Shown here: piece by piece, positions 21,480 to 33,261 of the stretch | Layout of the letters: every line of letters begins with the position of its first letter | Position numbering within the stretch: position 1 is the stretch's first letter | DNA from: Epiperipatus broadwayi | Taxonomy: Eukaryota > Onychophora > Udeonychophora > Euonychophora > Peripatidae | Assembly: GCA_028023455.1 (NCBI GenBank) | Contig: JAQFVV010000020.1 | Coordinates: 10,702,385 to 10,766,384, forward strand | Length of the DNA stretch: 64,000 bases | Direction of reading: 5' to 3' | Position numbers and translations under genes: made by a program | Notes under the pieces: generated by a model | Databases searched by the model: none | What the model was told of the DNA's origin: nothing | What the model saw: only the letters and a program-made list of their open reading frames with translations

Positions 21480-21785
21480 CATATATGAAGGGTCAGGGTG
21501 ACTTAAGGTCAATATGGTCATGACTATAAGATTGGCATCAACAAGGGACCATCATGCAGTGTGGAGTAGATTGAAGTCTGAGATTTGCTATCTTAATATA
21601 CACCAATCATTGATTATTTATATATGTAGGAAATGATAGATCCGGACCAACTGATGAGAGCTGGTTCAACATGAAATACATATATTAGAAATGATTTCTC
21701 TTTCTCACATGTGTATTGATTATATGAGTAGAGTGGATAATAGAATGGATTGTGTAATTTTGTGTTCAAATCCCCTATATCATAT
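21480..21785 (+). mobile_element. hammerhead-bearing short element, long copy
   Basis: Carries the 5' region shared with 35575-35700 (GGGTCAGGGTGAC, GTGTGGAGTAGATTGAAGTC, GCTATCTTAATATA), the ribozyme core, and the 3' block ending TTTGTGTTCAAATCCCCTAT. It shows that the family extends to about 300-350 bp. Confidence 0.75.
21646..21690 (+). ncRNA. hammerhead ribozyme motif (degenerate)
   Basis: ACCAA, CTGATGA (21651-21657), GAGCTGGTTCAACAT with two stem II mismatches, GAA, ATACATAT, A, TTAGA. The stem I 3' strand has TTAGA instead of TTGGT, so helix I is weakened. Confidence 0.6.
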
Positions 21786-21789
21786 ATAT

Positions 21790-22540
21790 ACAAACCCAAT
21801 AGTGATCATGATGCACCTGAATTTCAGGTAATAAAACTGGATAAAATTTGATCTTTTGTAAAGAAGAGTGCATAAACATTGCTTAAATATATCTTCAGTC
21901 CAACTTGTGATTTATGCTTTCTTAATCAATGACAAATTGATGCTTTTTTAAAAAGATAAATATGGGCAAAACATCCTACAATACTATCTTCTCCGCTGAT
22001 GAAGGTCACATCATATTACAATTGTAGAATAGCTAGGCATGTGAATAGAAGATGTGATTGAACAAATGCATTATCCAATCAATAGCATGAGATTCCCATA
22101 CATGCTGAAGCCTGAGATGAATGAATTACCAGTCAACATCATAGAAAGATATAATATTGTAATTAGAACTGCAAGGACTGACACTAAAAGATGGATATGT
22201 AGTTACATTAAAATGGCTAATGCAAAGATGACAATTGGCCCATAATGATCAAGTTCCTCACCAATCTAAGTAAATCTTTTTTTGTTTTCTTTTTCTGTGT
22301 ATTTAGTCACTTAATTTAGTACAGCCTCTCATGCCATTAGTTATTTCACCATACTAATTAAAGAAATAAGACTGTGATGTTTATAAAATCATATATCCAT
22401 TCTTTAATTACATGAACAACAATTTTGATTACAATTTTCTTTCTTTTTCCTCTTCATATTCTATTTTTTTTTATTCTTTGTCCTTCTCTCACTATTTGTT
22501 TTTTTCCTTCTGAGCTTAGAATGACTGTCTAAAAAGTCTG
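21790..22540. other. intron; one solitary CTGATGAAGG motif
   Basis: 21996-22006 carries CTGATGAAGGT in the context TTCTCCGCTGATGAAGGTCA, resembling the motif at 62197, but no GAAAC box follows at the right distance. The 63-codon frame at 22054 has no recognisable domain. Confidence 0.4.
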
Positions 22541-22556
22541 CTAACAATGGTGATTA

Positions 22557-22654
22557 GTCTTGTGTTGTTAGCCGAGAGGTATCGCAGCCGCCATGCAAGC
22601 AAGGCAGACAGTTGTGGGTTCGCATCCCGGCCGATGCTATGACATATATATAAA
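22557..22654 (+). mobile_element. tRNA-like mini-SINE, copy 4
   Basis: TGTTGTTAGCCGAGAGGTAT, CGCAGCCGCCATGCAAGCAA, GTGGGTTCGCATCCCGGCCG, ATGCTATGACATATATA. Both box A and box B are intact. A perfect 14 bp duplication AACAATGGTGATTA at 22543-22556 and 22655-22668 proves retroposition. Confidence 0.9.
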
Positions 22655-22719
22655 AACAATGGTGATTATAATTATAGTTCACTCATTTGTATAATCAAGA
22701 TTAATCTGGACGCGTTACC

Positions 22720-22778
22720 CTCTAGCTAATCATCTCCTATTACTGATCGATAGGAAATGATTAGCTAGATTAGCTACG
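22720..22778. repeat. short inverted repeat
   Basis: TCTAGCTAATCATCTCCTAT and its near complement ATAGGAAATGATTAGCTAGA flank a TACTGATCG loop. A possible excision scar or miniature hairpin element. Confidence 0.55.
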
Positions 22779-22779
22779 A

Positions 22780-23980
22780 GCCAGCTATCTATATGAAAAA
22801 AAAAAACCCACAACAACAAAATAAAACTATCAAACCTTTCTACTTTATGAGCTAATAATTTTTTTTCAAGGTTTCCTCAGCTTAAACTCTGATTTCAAAC
22901 TGAGATGCATTAATTATTATGCAGTAAGGCTTTTTACTTAAAAAAAAAAACACACACACACAGATAAAATCATAATTAATTTACAATCTAATAGGGTAAT
23001 TTGTTTTATTTACTAATGATTTCTAATACTTATTCTAATCACAGTTAAATAATTTATTACTACGAAATTTTAAATAAACAAAACATTAAATAAAAACTAA
23101 TCAATTATAAGAATAAACATTAATGACTCTATATTTACAATATCGTGTTTAGTTAACATCTTTTTGCAGTGAACTATTTAATAACTCCAATATGATAACA
23201 AAAATAAATCACTTTCCACAAGGCGGAAATCTTTACATTGAGTAAAAAAAACAAAAACAAATAATAATGATATATAATAACAAGAAAATAGAGATTTCAC
23301 TTTTTCCATGATATTAGCTGCGAATGGAGCGCAAATTGAATGCTTATATTAATACATATTGTGATTTCTTTTCTTCACTTTTAAATTAATCAGTATATGT
23401 ATATATCATAGAACTTTATTTGATCTGCAATAATAGATAAACAGATTTTATTGCAGAAAGACTATTCAATTGCTGAATGAGCGAGTAATAATTTCATCAA
23501 AAAACTTTGCACTGATATATACTTACATATTAAATATAATTAAACAAGTAGATTAAAGTATTTCCTTATATGAATTTAAATTATCACCTCTCTTAAAATA
23601 AATAAGCAAATACAAGAACTTTTTAAAAAAGTTATACTTAAAAATTTTGAATGTGCACCTCCCCTCCCTCCACCAGAAAGGTTACAAAAATTATACTGAA
23701 GCTGGGGTAACTTGCTTTCTCTTTGCCTACAACAGTTGATACAGATTATGATGTATACAATTTCCAAACAAAAAGAAGTTTACAATTTTACTTGAACCCT
23801 GCATTCATAAGTTTCTCAACTATTCTTCTCCAGATTATTAAATTATTTAAAAGATAGTGTTTTTCAACTGATACATAGAATTACTATATTTTTTTTTTGG
23901 ATATTAAAATAATCCTAAAATGTGAAAATAGTTTATTAATTTTTAATTAGTTTTCTGTTTGGTCTAAAATCTCATAATAC
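22780..23980. other. intron, AT-rich
   Basis: A short CA repeat near 22952. No gene or classified element. Confidence 0.5.
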
Positions 23981-23984
23981 ATAG

Positions 23985-24494
23985 ACAATTATAATAAACT
24001 AAAGATTAGCCTTTCAAGTTAACGTACATGCGCTTTTTTTACGGAATGTTAATAATAATAATAAAGGAATACTTTCATTTCCAACACAAGATAAAGTCTT
24101 TGCAAATGAATAAATGAATCAACTTATTCATTCAACCCAAATGTTTATATATGGGCAAATCTTAAGTACTGGATATGAAAGCGTGAGGATAAATCAATCA
24201 CTTTAAATTACTGTTTACTATGTCTGAATGAATGACGCCAACGAAATTATTCATTCATTCAGACATAGTAAACAGTAATTTAAATTGATTGATTTTTCCT
24301 CACGTTTTCATATCCAGCACTTAAGATTTGCCCATATATAAGCATTTGGGTTGAATGAATAAGTGGATTCATTTATTCATTTGCAAAGACATTATCTTGT
24401 GTTGGAAATGAAAGTATTCATTTATTATTAGTAACATTAGTAAAAAGGCATGTACATTAGCTTGAAAAGCTAATCTTTAGTTTATTACAATTTA
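23985..24494. mobile_element. large foldback element, ~250 bp arms
   Basis: Left arm TAATAAACTAAAGATTAGCC..GACATAGT and right arm GGCTAATCTTTAGTTTATTA are complementary with few mismatches; the centre is near 24242 and encloses GACGCCAACGAAAT. Inner arms contain AACCCAAATG, CACAAGATAA and AAATTACTGTTTACTATGTC. No open frame. Unrelated to the 15 kb foldback family. Confidence 0.88.
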
Positions 24495-25120
24495 TAAACA
24501 TAGCGCTATATAAATAAATGCCTCATTTACATAGACAAATATAATATTTTAAATACTCATATAACAAATAAATTTTAGATAATTATTCTACTAAATATTT
24601 ATGGACACTATTTGTTCATTCCATTTTATATTTATACATTTAGGAATAAATATCTTACCAGTAAAAAAAATAATTGCAACAACATATTCTTTTCTTGTCT
24701 AGAAATGAAAACGTTATACTCTTAGAATTATTATAAAATCTTTCCTTCTTTTTTAGGAGATAATCTTTATGATAAGATTGCTAAAACAAAAGTCAAACAG
24801 GAGATAGAAGAAGCTATCTACATATATAGGATGGTTCTTTACTTAGGTAGGTTCAAATTTATGCAAAAATATCATACATAATACAAAGTTTACAGAAAGC
24901 ATGCAGAATGTTAAAAAAAACATTACATTTTTTGAAATAATAATTGCTTTTAATTAAAAAAAAAAGGGCATGTCTTTCATTCATTAAATGCAAATTAATG
25001 CTGTTTTTTTTATTATGTCATCAAAGTTGAATAATAATAAAAAAAAACTATTTATATAAATGATAAAAAAAATGAAGGAAATATCTTTCTTTCATTCATT
25101 AACAAATCCTTTTTTTTTTT

Positions 25121-25222
25121 TCATATGTCATAGCATCAGCCGGGAGGCAACCCACAACCATCTGCGACCAACTACTTGCTTGCAAGGCAGTTGCGATGAC
25201 CTCTCGGCTAACAATGCTTGAC
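25121..25222 (-). mobile_element. tRNA-like mini-SINE, copy 5
   Basis: Minus strand GTCAAGCATTGTTAGCCGAG, AGGTCATCGCAACTGCCTTG, CAAGCAAGTAGTTGGTCGCA, GGTTGTGGGTTGCC, GGCTGATGCTATGACATATG, followed by an A-rich tail. Flanks TTTCATTCATTA on both sides approximate a target-site duplication. Confidence 0.88.
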
Positions 25223-25455
25223 TTTTTCATTCATTATCAACAGAATAAACTTAAATTTTTTACTAATCCTTTTACACATTTCTATGTTCATAATTTTCTG
25301 TTATTCAATTCTATATCTTACTTTTCTTTTAATTATTGTTTCTAGACAATGGCTAAAATCAGGAAAAAAGATTATGGTTGCTTGCATAATAAGTAGATTT
25401 TGGCATTTTTTTTAGCTGTACACTGATGGTGGTAGAGAAGTAAACATTTTTTATT

Positions 25456-25530
25456 TATCAGCAGTATGAGATAGCATGGATGGTTGATGGTCATGTGAAA
25501 GTCTGAGTTCAAACCCCCTATACATTACAT
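25456..25530 (+). mobile_element. hammerhead-family element, 3' fragment
   Basis: GTATGAGATAGCATGGATGG then GGTCATGTGAAAGTCTGAG and TTCAAACCCCCTATAC match the family's 3' end, including the box B-like GAGTTCAAACCCC. The ribozyme portion is absent. Confidence 0.6.
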
Positions 25531-27650
25531 ATAGAAGTGCAGGTATGAAAAAGCCTGTGTACTGTAGAAACTTTAAAATATAATTTTTTTTATTTAAAAA
25601 ACGAGATGTTTATATCTATCTTTTTAAACATATTTATTATTAAAGAACATTATGCTATTGAAAACTTACATAATTATGGCAAAAATAAAATACGTTGTGC
25701 CACTAATGTGATTACTGTTTTTTTTAAACATATATTTTAAAAATACCTTTTTAAAAATAATAATTTCATTATATTTGTATATTCAATAAAAATTTGTTAA
25801 AAAATGATTTGATATAAAATGTTTTTGTTTAATATAGTATTTTAAACCGAAGGCTTACTTATACTAAAAAATGACACCATTCATATACTTAAATAAAGTA
25901 AGCAGCCATGGACAAATACAAGCGTTCAAATTTAAAAAATATAAAGAACAGTATCACTGTTTCATTTATTATCAGCAGAATAGAATATACTTAATTAGTT
26001 ATAAATTAGTAATTCCAGAGCATTTCCTACTCTAAATACTGTCTGTACATGTTTCAAATATATACAGTTTATAAAAAAAATGTTTTCAATATTGATACCC
26101 TCTATAAATATGATCATTAAAATATGTCATAGCAATAATACTTTATAATTTTCAACTTATTGAAAATCAGATTAACAAAAAGTTATGAAAATTACTTTGG
26201 AGACAGCCTGCACTGCCTTGTCACCACTAAACTTTACAACTAACAAGTTGATAAAAATAATATAAACCTCCAGTGTAATGAGATTTTTCTACTAAATAAA
26301 GGTTTTGTTTACATATATCAGTTATTACATGTTTTAAAAATCAAGATATTTAAATATGCTAGCATTAATATTAATGACAAGGTTGCTTTAGCAATGACTG
26401 ATAACTTTTCAAAGTGATTTCTTCCATTCTTTTAGAAATATCAGACCAAAAAAATCATTCCACAAACTCAAGATTCAGCACACCGCCATTCATTTATGAA
26501 TAATATTCCCGTTTCTGCAACAGCATATGATAAAATGCAACTAGGCATTTGTGAATTAGCCAAATGTAATAACATTTATATTGCCTAAAATATTGTAGCA
26601 CACATCCTGAATGGTTTAATGCAGTGGTAGAGAGGGGAATTCGGAAACACAAGATTCATAAATCTCAGCTCTACGTCATTTCTGCTGCTCAAATTTCTTA
26701 TGAGTTCCTTAGTAATAAACTATTATGATTATTTATTTATTTATGTTTTTGAAGCACATAAATAGTTTTTTAAAAAAAATATTGTAACTTCACCATTTTA
26801 AAGCAGATTTATAAATGAACAGAATCACTAACATAAAAAAGAAAAGAAAAAATAACAAAGGAAATAAACACAAAATGAACAATTCAAGAATAAACTAATA
26901 TTAACATGGTTTAACAACACCATGAAACTTCTGGATTAATTCCTACCCAAGGAAAGTAAAAAAAACCCTCAATTTAGTTGAATGCACGGAATAGTTTATT
27001 CTGCATAACAGACTGAACAACGTAAATTTCCTGAACTGAAGGTACACTGTGCTTTTGCTATGTAGTCATCACATGATTACTATTGTATAATGAAACATTC
27101 ATTGGGTGCACACATGTCACATGATTTCCAGAACAAATGACAATATGGGTATCTTTTCTAAGTAATATATTGTAAAAATTAAAGGAATTAAGCATAAAGC
27201 TAAAAACAAAAAGAAAAGACAAAAAACTGATAAATTCTCAAATGTCATCTGAGAAGCTTCTTAAGAAAGAGACATAGGTTATCATGGTAAAGGAAACTTT
27301 ATAGTATTGTGAGTTGTTAATAACTGAGAATAATAAATCTACATGAATTGATAATCAAATAATTCAATTCAAGTTCTTTATCGTAATACTATTAACAAAA
27401 AACAGTGTGTAACAAAAAGTAAAATTAAAAAGATGAGACAAAAATTAAGATATAAAAAGATGAGACAAAAATTAAGATATAAAAAGATGATCATCAAATA
27501 AATTAAACTTCTATTAAGTTATTAAATTAAATAAACTTATTTGTAGCTAGTTGAAATTATTATTCATCTAATAAAATTTCTTTTTCTTATTTGGAAACTG
27601 ATGAAATTAAATAAAATTTTTATAGCAAAATTCTTATATGTTTAAAAGTG
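25530..27650. other. intron, AT-rich
   Basis: Contains a 27 bp tandem duplication at 27427-27488 and a weak tRNA-like string near 26620-26680 (GCAGTGGTAGAGAGGGG) that I could not confirm. No gene. Confidence 0.4.
27427..27488. repeat. 27 bp tandem repeat, ~2.3 copies
   Basis: Unit AAAAAGATGAGACAAAAATT AAGATAT repeated exactly, then a third partial copy. Confidence 0.85.
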
Positions 27651-27659
27651 TTTAAAGCT

Positions 27660-27965
27660 GGACTCAGAAGAAAGTAATCACTTGAGCACAAAAGGACATA
27701 TATTGATGAAAACAGACATCCCAATGAAAAATGATTGAAAGAGCATAAATTGATGATTGAAAATGAAAAAAACAAATATCATTTAAGATGGCTGACCATA
27801 TATGTACCAATGACAGTCTGTTCAATTGGAAAAAGACAAACATATTGACAGAAAGGAAAAAGCACAAAAGAAAATTTAAAAAAGCTGTTTACATAATAAT
27901 GGCAACAACTACATAATAGTCTAGAATTCACAATGTTTGGAAAATACTCAGAAATTTGTTTCAAC
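27660..27965 (+). pseudogene. Penelope-like element, GIY-YIG endonuclease fragment
   Basis: The frame reads TYIDENRHPNEK, stop, LKEHKLMIENEKNKYHLRWL; after a frameshift it gives NDSLFNWKKTNILTERKKHK and RKFKKAVYII. Penelope-like GIY-YIG domains have YIGET.R....R.KEH..., then H...H.FdW..t.il..E....kR...E. The family is clear, but there are stops and a frameshift, so it is dead. A SINE-2 copy starts ~30 bp downstream. Confidence 0.72.
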
Positions 27966-27997
27966 ATAGATAAATATATGAATTTTCTACTGACTTT

Positions 27998-28171
27998 TTG
28001 CCTTTGACAGATTAGTGTAGTTGGTTAGAGCAACGCCTGCAGAAGAGAGAAGAATACTATCATCCAAAATGCTATGTTATATATTAATCTATACACTAAA
28101 AGGGATTTGAAAAGTTTAAATAAAGTTTGAATTTTTGTAAAAAAATATTTAACAATTAATATGACAATTGA
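27998..28171 (+). mobile_element. SINE-2 (tRNA-derived), copy a, interrupted
   Basis: CCTTTGACAGATTAGTGTAG, TTGGTTAGAGCAACGCCTG gives the tRNA-like head. The body ATATTAATCTATACACTAAA and AAGTTTAAATAAAGTTTGAA follows. The tail resumes at about 28354 (TTAAATGATGGAAGCAGCCC) after an inserted LINE 3' end. Confidence 0.7.
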
Positions 28172-28353
28172 AATCTTAAACTGGATTCCAAGAGATTGTA
28201 AAAAGACCCAGAAAGAGACCACATGTGAGATGGATGGATGAAATAAGAAAGTGTGCAGAAGTGATGTGGTGAAGAGAATCTAAAGATTAGAGAAGACGGT
28301 TTGAAAATGGAGATATCTTCATCCTGCAGTAGATTGATAATGGTTGATGATGA
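28172..28353 (+). pseudogene. RTE-type LINE 3' end, copy 1
   Basis: Encodes KRPRKRPHVRWMDEIRKCAE then VMW with stops after it, followed by ATCCTGCAGTAGATTG and a GATGATGAT tail. The motif (R)GRPxxRWxDEI/DDI and a trinucleotide tail are typical of the C-terminus and 3' end of RTE/BovB-like elements. It is inserted in SINE-2 copy a. Related copies are at 41621 and 52962. Confidence 0.72.
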
Positions 28354-28599
28354 TGATTAAATGATGGAAGCAGCCCAAAATAAAATTACAAATACAGTAC
28401 TTTCATTAAAAATTTTAAAACAAGCACTTACTAATCAGTATAGACCCAATACACCATCAAACATTAAACATTATCTGAAATTTCCCAAACTAGAATATAA
28501 ATCAATGTTCCTATGTAAATATGATTGGGTTGGCCCTAAAGATTTTGCAGTTAAAACTTCCAATTCACTTTGAGCAAGATGAAAAAATTATTCTGAGCA

Positions 28600-30560
28600 A
28601 ATGAGATACTGTTAAGAGAAAGAATTTCAAATATTAAACATTGCATTCCATTGTTAATATAAAACATTTACTGAAAAATAACTTACTGATGACAACTTGT
28701 AATACAATTTTTTAAGCAATATGAAAATTGTTGCATGAGAAAATAGAACATCAAAAGAAACGAGTAACTTTTTACATGCCTGTAGCAAATGTTATATTGT
28801 ACCAAATAACGAATCATCAATTAAAAACTAAAGTTCTAAACATGTTACAGATAATGAAATTTCTACTCTGGAAAAGGACTAAACTTTGTATCATATCATC
28901 TAATACCTCTTTAATAGATATAATGACAGCAATGAAGGAAATCGCTCAAAAATAGTCTCCAAAAAGCAGTAGTATTCAACAGGAGAATAAAAAAAAGACA
29001 CCAAAAATACAATTCAAACATTTCATACAATGAGAAGAAAGCTATTAAATCTCTCAAATTAGATAAAACTTTAATCATTTTTCCAGCTGACAAAGGCAAT
29101 GCTACTGTTGTAATAAATATTCTGATTATGATAAAATAAGAGTTCCCCATTGCAGGCTAATAAAAAAAACCCAGTGAAACAGCTACAGAAACAAAGTTAT
29201 AAGAATTATTTAGATAAGCATCACAAATATGTCATTGATTCAGGAAAAAAAAATTTCAGCAAAATTCATCAATTTTTACTAACTAAAATCCATGAGAACT
29301 ACATTCCGTTAAAACCAAATGTTCTAAAAATTCACCTTGCCAAAACTGGTCAAGATGTTCTTTTCAAGGTTCTTAATCTTTTAACATATATGACACAATG
29401 CTTTATCATTTATTCTAAGAACTTTGTGGAATTAATCAAGAACATGACTACTGAAAGTATTGGCATATTGGGAAGCTTTGATTTGTAAAGCTGTGATGAA
29501 GAACAGTCTGATTAAATACCAATAATAGCTTACAAACCAAAATAACTCCTCTTATTGATAGTATAATGAAACTTTTAACATTCTGTATAACAACAAAATA
29601 CACTATAATACAAAATTTTTCCAACAAAATCCAAAGAGATAGCTATGGGTGCATGACTGTCACCCCTGATTAGCAACATTTACATGGAAATCTGAAAACC
29701 AGTCATAAATATTATTGCATATTCTCATAAACTCTAGACTCATTGGGTTAAAATGATACATTTGTTGAATGCCACATGGTGAAGCACTATTATAAATATT
29801 CTCACATCAATAATATATTCAATTAATTTTATAACAGAATCAGAACAAGAAGAAAAATTGGCATTCTTACGTGCCAAGACTTATCCATGGCAAAATCAAA
29901 AACATGATATTATACTATCATTATAGAACTGAACAAAATAAGTTTATGGATTATACTATCATTATAGAACTGAACAAAATAAGTTTGTTCAGAAACCAAT
30001 GATTTGGGGGGAGGGAGATCTACAGAGAACAAATTCTCATGAAGGATAGTTATCTATCCATCATCATTAATAACACATTAACTAGACAACAAAATAAAAT
30101 GTCACACACACACAAAAAAAAAAAAAAACAATTATAGATACTGTAGTGTATACATATATACCAGGCAAAGCAAAGAAACAAAAAAACCTATTATCAATAT
30201 AACCACAGAAGTTTTCCAAAGCCATAATACTCTATGAAGAATCCCAATTTCTACAAAGCATAAACTTGAAATGAAAAAAAAACCCACATCTATGAAATAC
30301 CGAAAGTGATTGGACATATATAGGTGAAATTAGTCATCATATTGAAAACTGATTAAAAACAAACATAACTGATGAATAGAAATGGAAAAAACAGATTATA
30401 TAACAAATGGTAATAAAAGTAAGTCTCAATAAACATATATTTGATTGGGAAAAAGAGATCTATTGGGCAGAGAGATAAAGGTACAAAGAAGAGGTTTAAA
30501 AGTCTGTTCACATGATACTGGCAAACAAGTCAATCCAGTGTGATAATTCAGGCTTAAAAA
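28600..30560 (+). pseudogene. Penelope-like element, degenerate RT plus GIY-YIG
   Basis: Penelope-like elements pair a telomerase-like RT with a GIY-YIG nuclease. Visible blocks in order: AIKSLKLDKTLIIFPADKGN then ATVVI (29041-29115); GQDVLFKVLNLLTYMT, KNFVELIKNMTTES and ILGSFDL (29340-29488, matching ..SKDFVE.I...ILVSFDV); FFQQNPKEIAMGA, stop, LSPLISNIYMEI (29605-29690, the AMGSPLSP region); DTFV.WPHGEAL; FVQKP; YIGEISHHIENW (30330 region); then a DWEK.EIYW-like block and KSLFT near 30440-30520. Numerous stops and frameshifts make it inactive. A 41 bp internal tandem duplication is present. SINE-2 copy b follows. Confidence 0.8.
29909..29986. repeat. 37 bp duplication inside the Penelope relic
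   Basis: ATTATACTATCATTATAGAA..AATAAGTTT occurs twice, offset 41 bp, identical. A slippage or repair scar. Confidence 0.9.
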
Positions 30561-30619
30561 TCACTCATTAACCTTGCCCTAAGGAAAAAAGTGAAGACAT
30601 TTGGAGGAACTTATATTTC

Positions 30620-30910
30620 TAATGACTCACTGCCCTTAAAAGAATAGCCTAATTGATTAGAGTATTGGTTCAAATTCAATATTCACAAATTTAAAGGTCT
30701 CAAGCTAATTCCCAGCAAGTACCGTCATTGGGCAGTCCAACCATACTTGAAGAAAAATACTACTCATAAACTAACTCTGTATCCTATTACTAATAATGGA
30801 ATTTATTTGAGAATTTTAAATAAAATTTGAACTTTTCTAAAAAACATTTAATAATTAATATTATATAATGAAAATAGTCCAACATATAATTACAATGTCT
30901 ATAACTTCAA
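30620..30910 (+). mobile_element. SINE-2, copy b
   Basis: Head CACTGCCCTTAAAAGAATAG, CCTAATTGATTAGAGTATTG, then TACCGTCATTGGGCAGTCC and TATTACTAATAATGGAATTT, then TTTAAATAAAATTTGAACTT and GAAAATAGTCCAACATATAA. It lies ~100 bp after the GIY-YIG remains of the Penelope relic, as copy a does. Confidence 0.72.
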
Positions 30911-30914
30911 TTTA

Positions 30915-31900
30915 ACAGTGAAGGTATATCAAACTCAAAAATGTAGATCTTCTATAAATTAATAATTCAATACAAAGTTGATATAATTATATTTCAAGAA
31001 ATCCATCATTTTTTAAATATCTTCTTCAAATACATGGAAAGATAAAATATATTATAAATACAGTATGACTATTTTTGTTTAAATTACTTTTTAAAAATAA
31101 TAGAAAAAACTCTTGAAACCTAGACAAATCACTCTTACAATTGGCATTCCTATAATTAAAAGCTATCCTGTTCTAAGATGAAATTTAAAATAAAACTGGA
31201 GCAAATACAGGGGATTATCGGAATAAAATATTAGAATCTCTCCAATTCCCTTTAGCTATGATAGGTTCAACAAGCGCTTGATTACAGCTAACAAAGAACC
31301 CATCTGTCATGAATATGAACAATTATTAATATTAATGAATATTATTAATAGATTAACATTATTGACAAAAAAAAAGATTTAATAGGAAAAAAATATATCA
31401 ATAAAGAAAAAAATATATACAAAAGTAATATTTTATCATTAAATCGATTTCTGGATTAAATAATTATAAGGAAAAAAATTTTGATAGTACTTTCAAGAAA
31501 CTTATATAAGGCAATTTGAAATGTGCTCAAGGAAAACCGATACATACATAGTTTCAAAATATTATACTAAATCTGATATTGAGTAAGAAATCATTACGTT
31601 CCTAAATGATCCTATTAAATTAAGAAGATTGCAATATTATATAGGGAAATAAAAAAAACAAATTAAAGAATATATTGAGGGGGAAAAATTAGTACTGCAT
31701 ATACAAAAAAAATATGAATAACTAATGCTATATAATCAATATTTTTATTATATATTATTAAAATGTAAAAATTTTCTTTTACATAAAAGAGCAACTAGGG
31801 CTTAGTAGAAGAATGACATTTGTATTTGTGTAAATATATTTTGACTTATATTTAAATGAATGAATTAAATGAATGTTAATAAACAATATTATTATTACAA
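30915..31900. other. intron, AT-rich
   Basis: No element identified. A GC-richer patch at 31240-31310 is unassigned. Confidence 0.45.
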
Positions 31901-31902
31901 AT

Positions 31903-32206
31903 ATAAACTACTGCCTTTGGCAGGATGGCTCAGTTGGTTAAAGCGTCACCTTAAAAATTCAATACTCAAGAATCTAAGGGTCCAGGTTCGAATCTTATGC
32001 TAGTACTGTCACTGGTCAGGCCAGCAATACCTAAAGAGAGGAAGAATAATACTTCGTGAAACATTGGGCATATATTAACCTGTTTGATGTACTATTACTA
32101 ACAGTTGAATGTATTTGGAATATTTAAATAAAATTAAATTTTTCTAAAGATATTCAATACACATATTAGATGATGGAAATACTCCAATATAAGAATACAA
32201 ATAAGT
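31903..32206 (+). mobile_element. SINE-2, copy c (best tRNA head)
   Basis: CTACTGCCTTTGGCAGGATG, then box A TGGCTCAGTTGGTTAAAGCG and box B GGTTCGAATC, then the family body TAGTACTGTCACTGGTCAGG, AGAGAGGAAGAATAATACTT and TTTAAATAAAATTAAATTTT, ending ATGATGGAAATACTCCAATA. This is the copy that defines the family. Confidence 0.85.
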
Positions 32207-32209
32207 GTA

Positions 32210-33260
32210 AAATGTATGTACACTTGTAAATAAATTATTATTGCAATAAATAAAATAATTCATTCAAGGTTGGAATAAATCTAATAATGCAATTTATAGC
32301 TAATTTTTAGCTATCAAAGGTCAATAAATTGCTGACTTATAAAATCACAGGAAGATGTCAGAAAAGAAAAGTGGAGAGACTATGTAGAAACAAAACATTC
32401 TAATAAGACGTAGACACTTTTATAAAAGCTTGGTGGATGCAAAAGTATTTCTAAAAGAACCATTACTGTCACTGCTAATCATATTGCTAATCTTATATAC
32501 AAGAATCCTAATACCAAGATTGATAAAATGAAGAAAAACGTCCTTACAATAAACTGCAAGAATCTCTTTCACAATGTCACATAATATCAATCCGATAAAA
32601 CTTGTAAATGTTGGTGTGATAGTTAAGTTTAATCTCTTTTTAGAACAAAAACTTTAGAATATGTTAAGTATTATTAACTAATATTTTTAACTGATGAAGT
32701 TATTAGGTTAGTCGGTAAAGCATAATAATAATAGTTGATATTTTAATGTAGGTTTACTTTCTTCCTTGGATCTTTTTTTTTATTTTTTCATGTAATTTAG
32801 AATATAATTTTCTTACTGATTAAGAAGTTCTTGTGAAGTTTTAACAAAGATTTACATAATGAATAGAATGCAAAGTTCAATATTTGAAGAACTTTGAAAC
32901 CCTCACTTATTTTCAGTTCTCTGGGAGTAAATTAGAGATTTTAGTTGCAAATCTTTAGAGACAAGAAATTACTTATAATTATATGTTGAACACCATCGTC
33001 TATGACTAATTGTCAAATTTCTTGGAAAAAATTCAAAATTTTGTTTAAACTTTAAAACATTAACCTGTTAATAATAGCATACAGGTTAGTATATAACACA
33101 ATGATTCAAAGAATCGCTTTTCCATGTGTTGGTGTACTAGTGATAACTGGGGCCTTTAGATTCATTATCGAATTCACAGTGATGCATCAACTAATTAGAC
33201 TAATATGTCAAAGCAAACAGCCAGCAGAAATTTATATACTTACCTATGAGAATCCTCCTG
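32210..33260. other. intron, AT-rich
   Basis: No gene or classified repeat; GC is mildly raised at 32340-32600 and 33100-33200 without recognisable content. Confidence 0.45.
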
Positions 33261-33261
33261 C

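Noticed and set aside
22557-22654. Mini-SINE copies considered as functional tRNA genes
   Set aside because: The complementary ends exceed a 7 bp acceptor stem, copies differ in the anticodon arm, and flanking duplications show retroposition.
26620-26690. Possible fourth tRNA-derived SINE head
   Set aside because: A box A-like GTGGTAGAGAGG is present but no acceptable box B, and there is no second copy.
28361-28573. 70-codon frame upstream of the Penelope relic as its N-terminus
   Set aside because: It could belong to the element (DWVGPKDFAV) but I could not match a known N-terminal block, so the relic was started at 28600.
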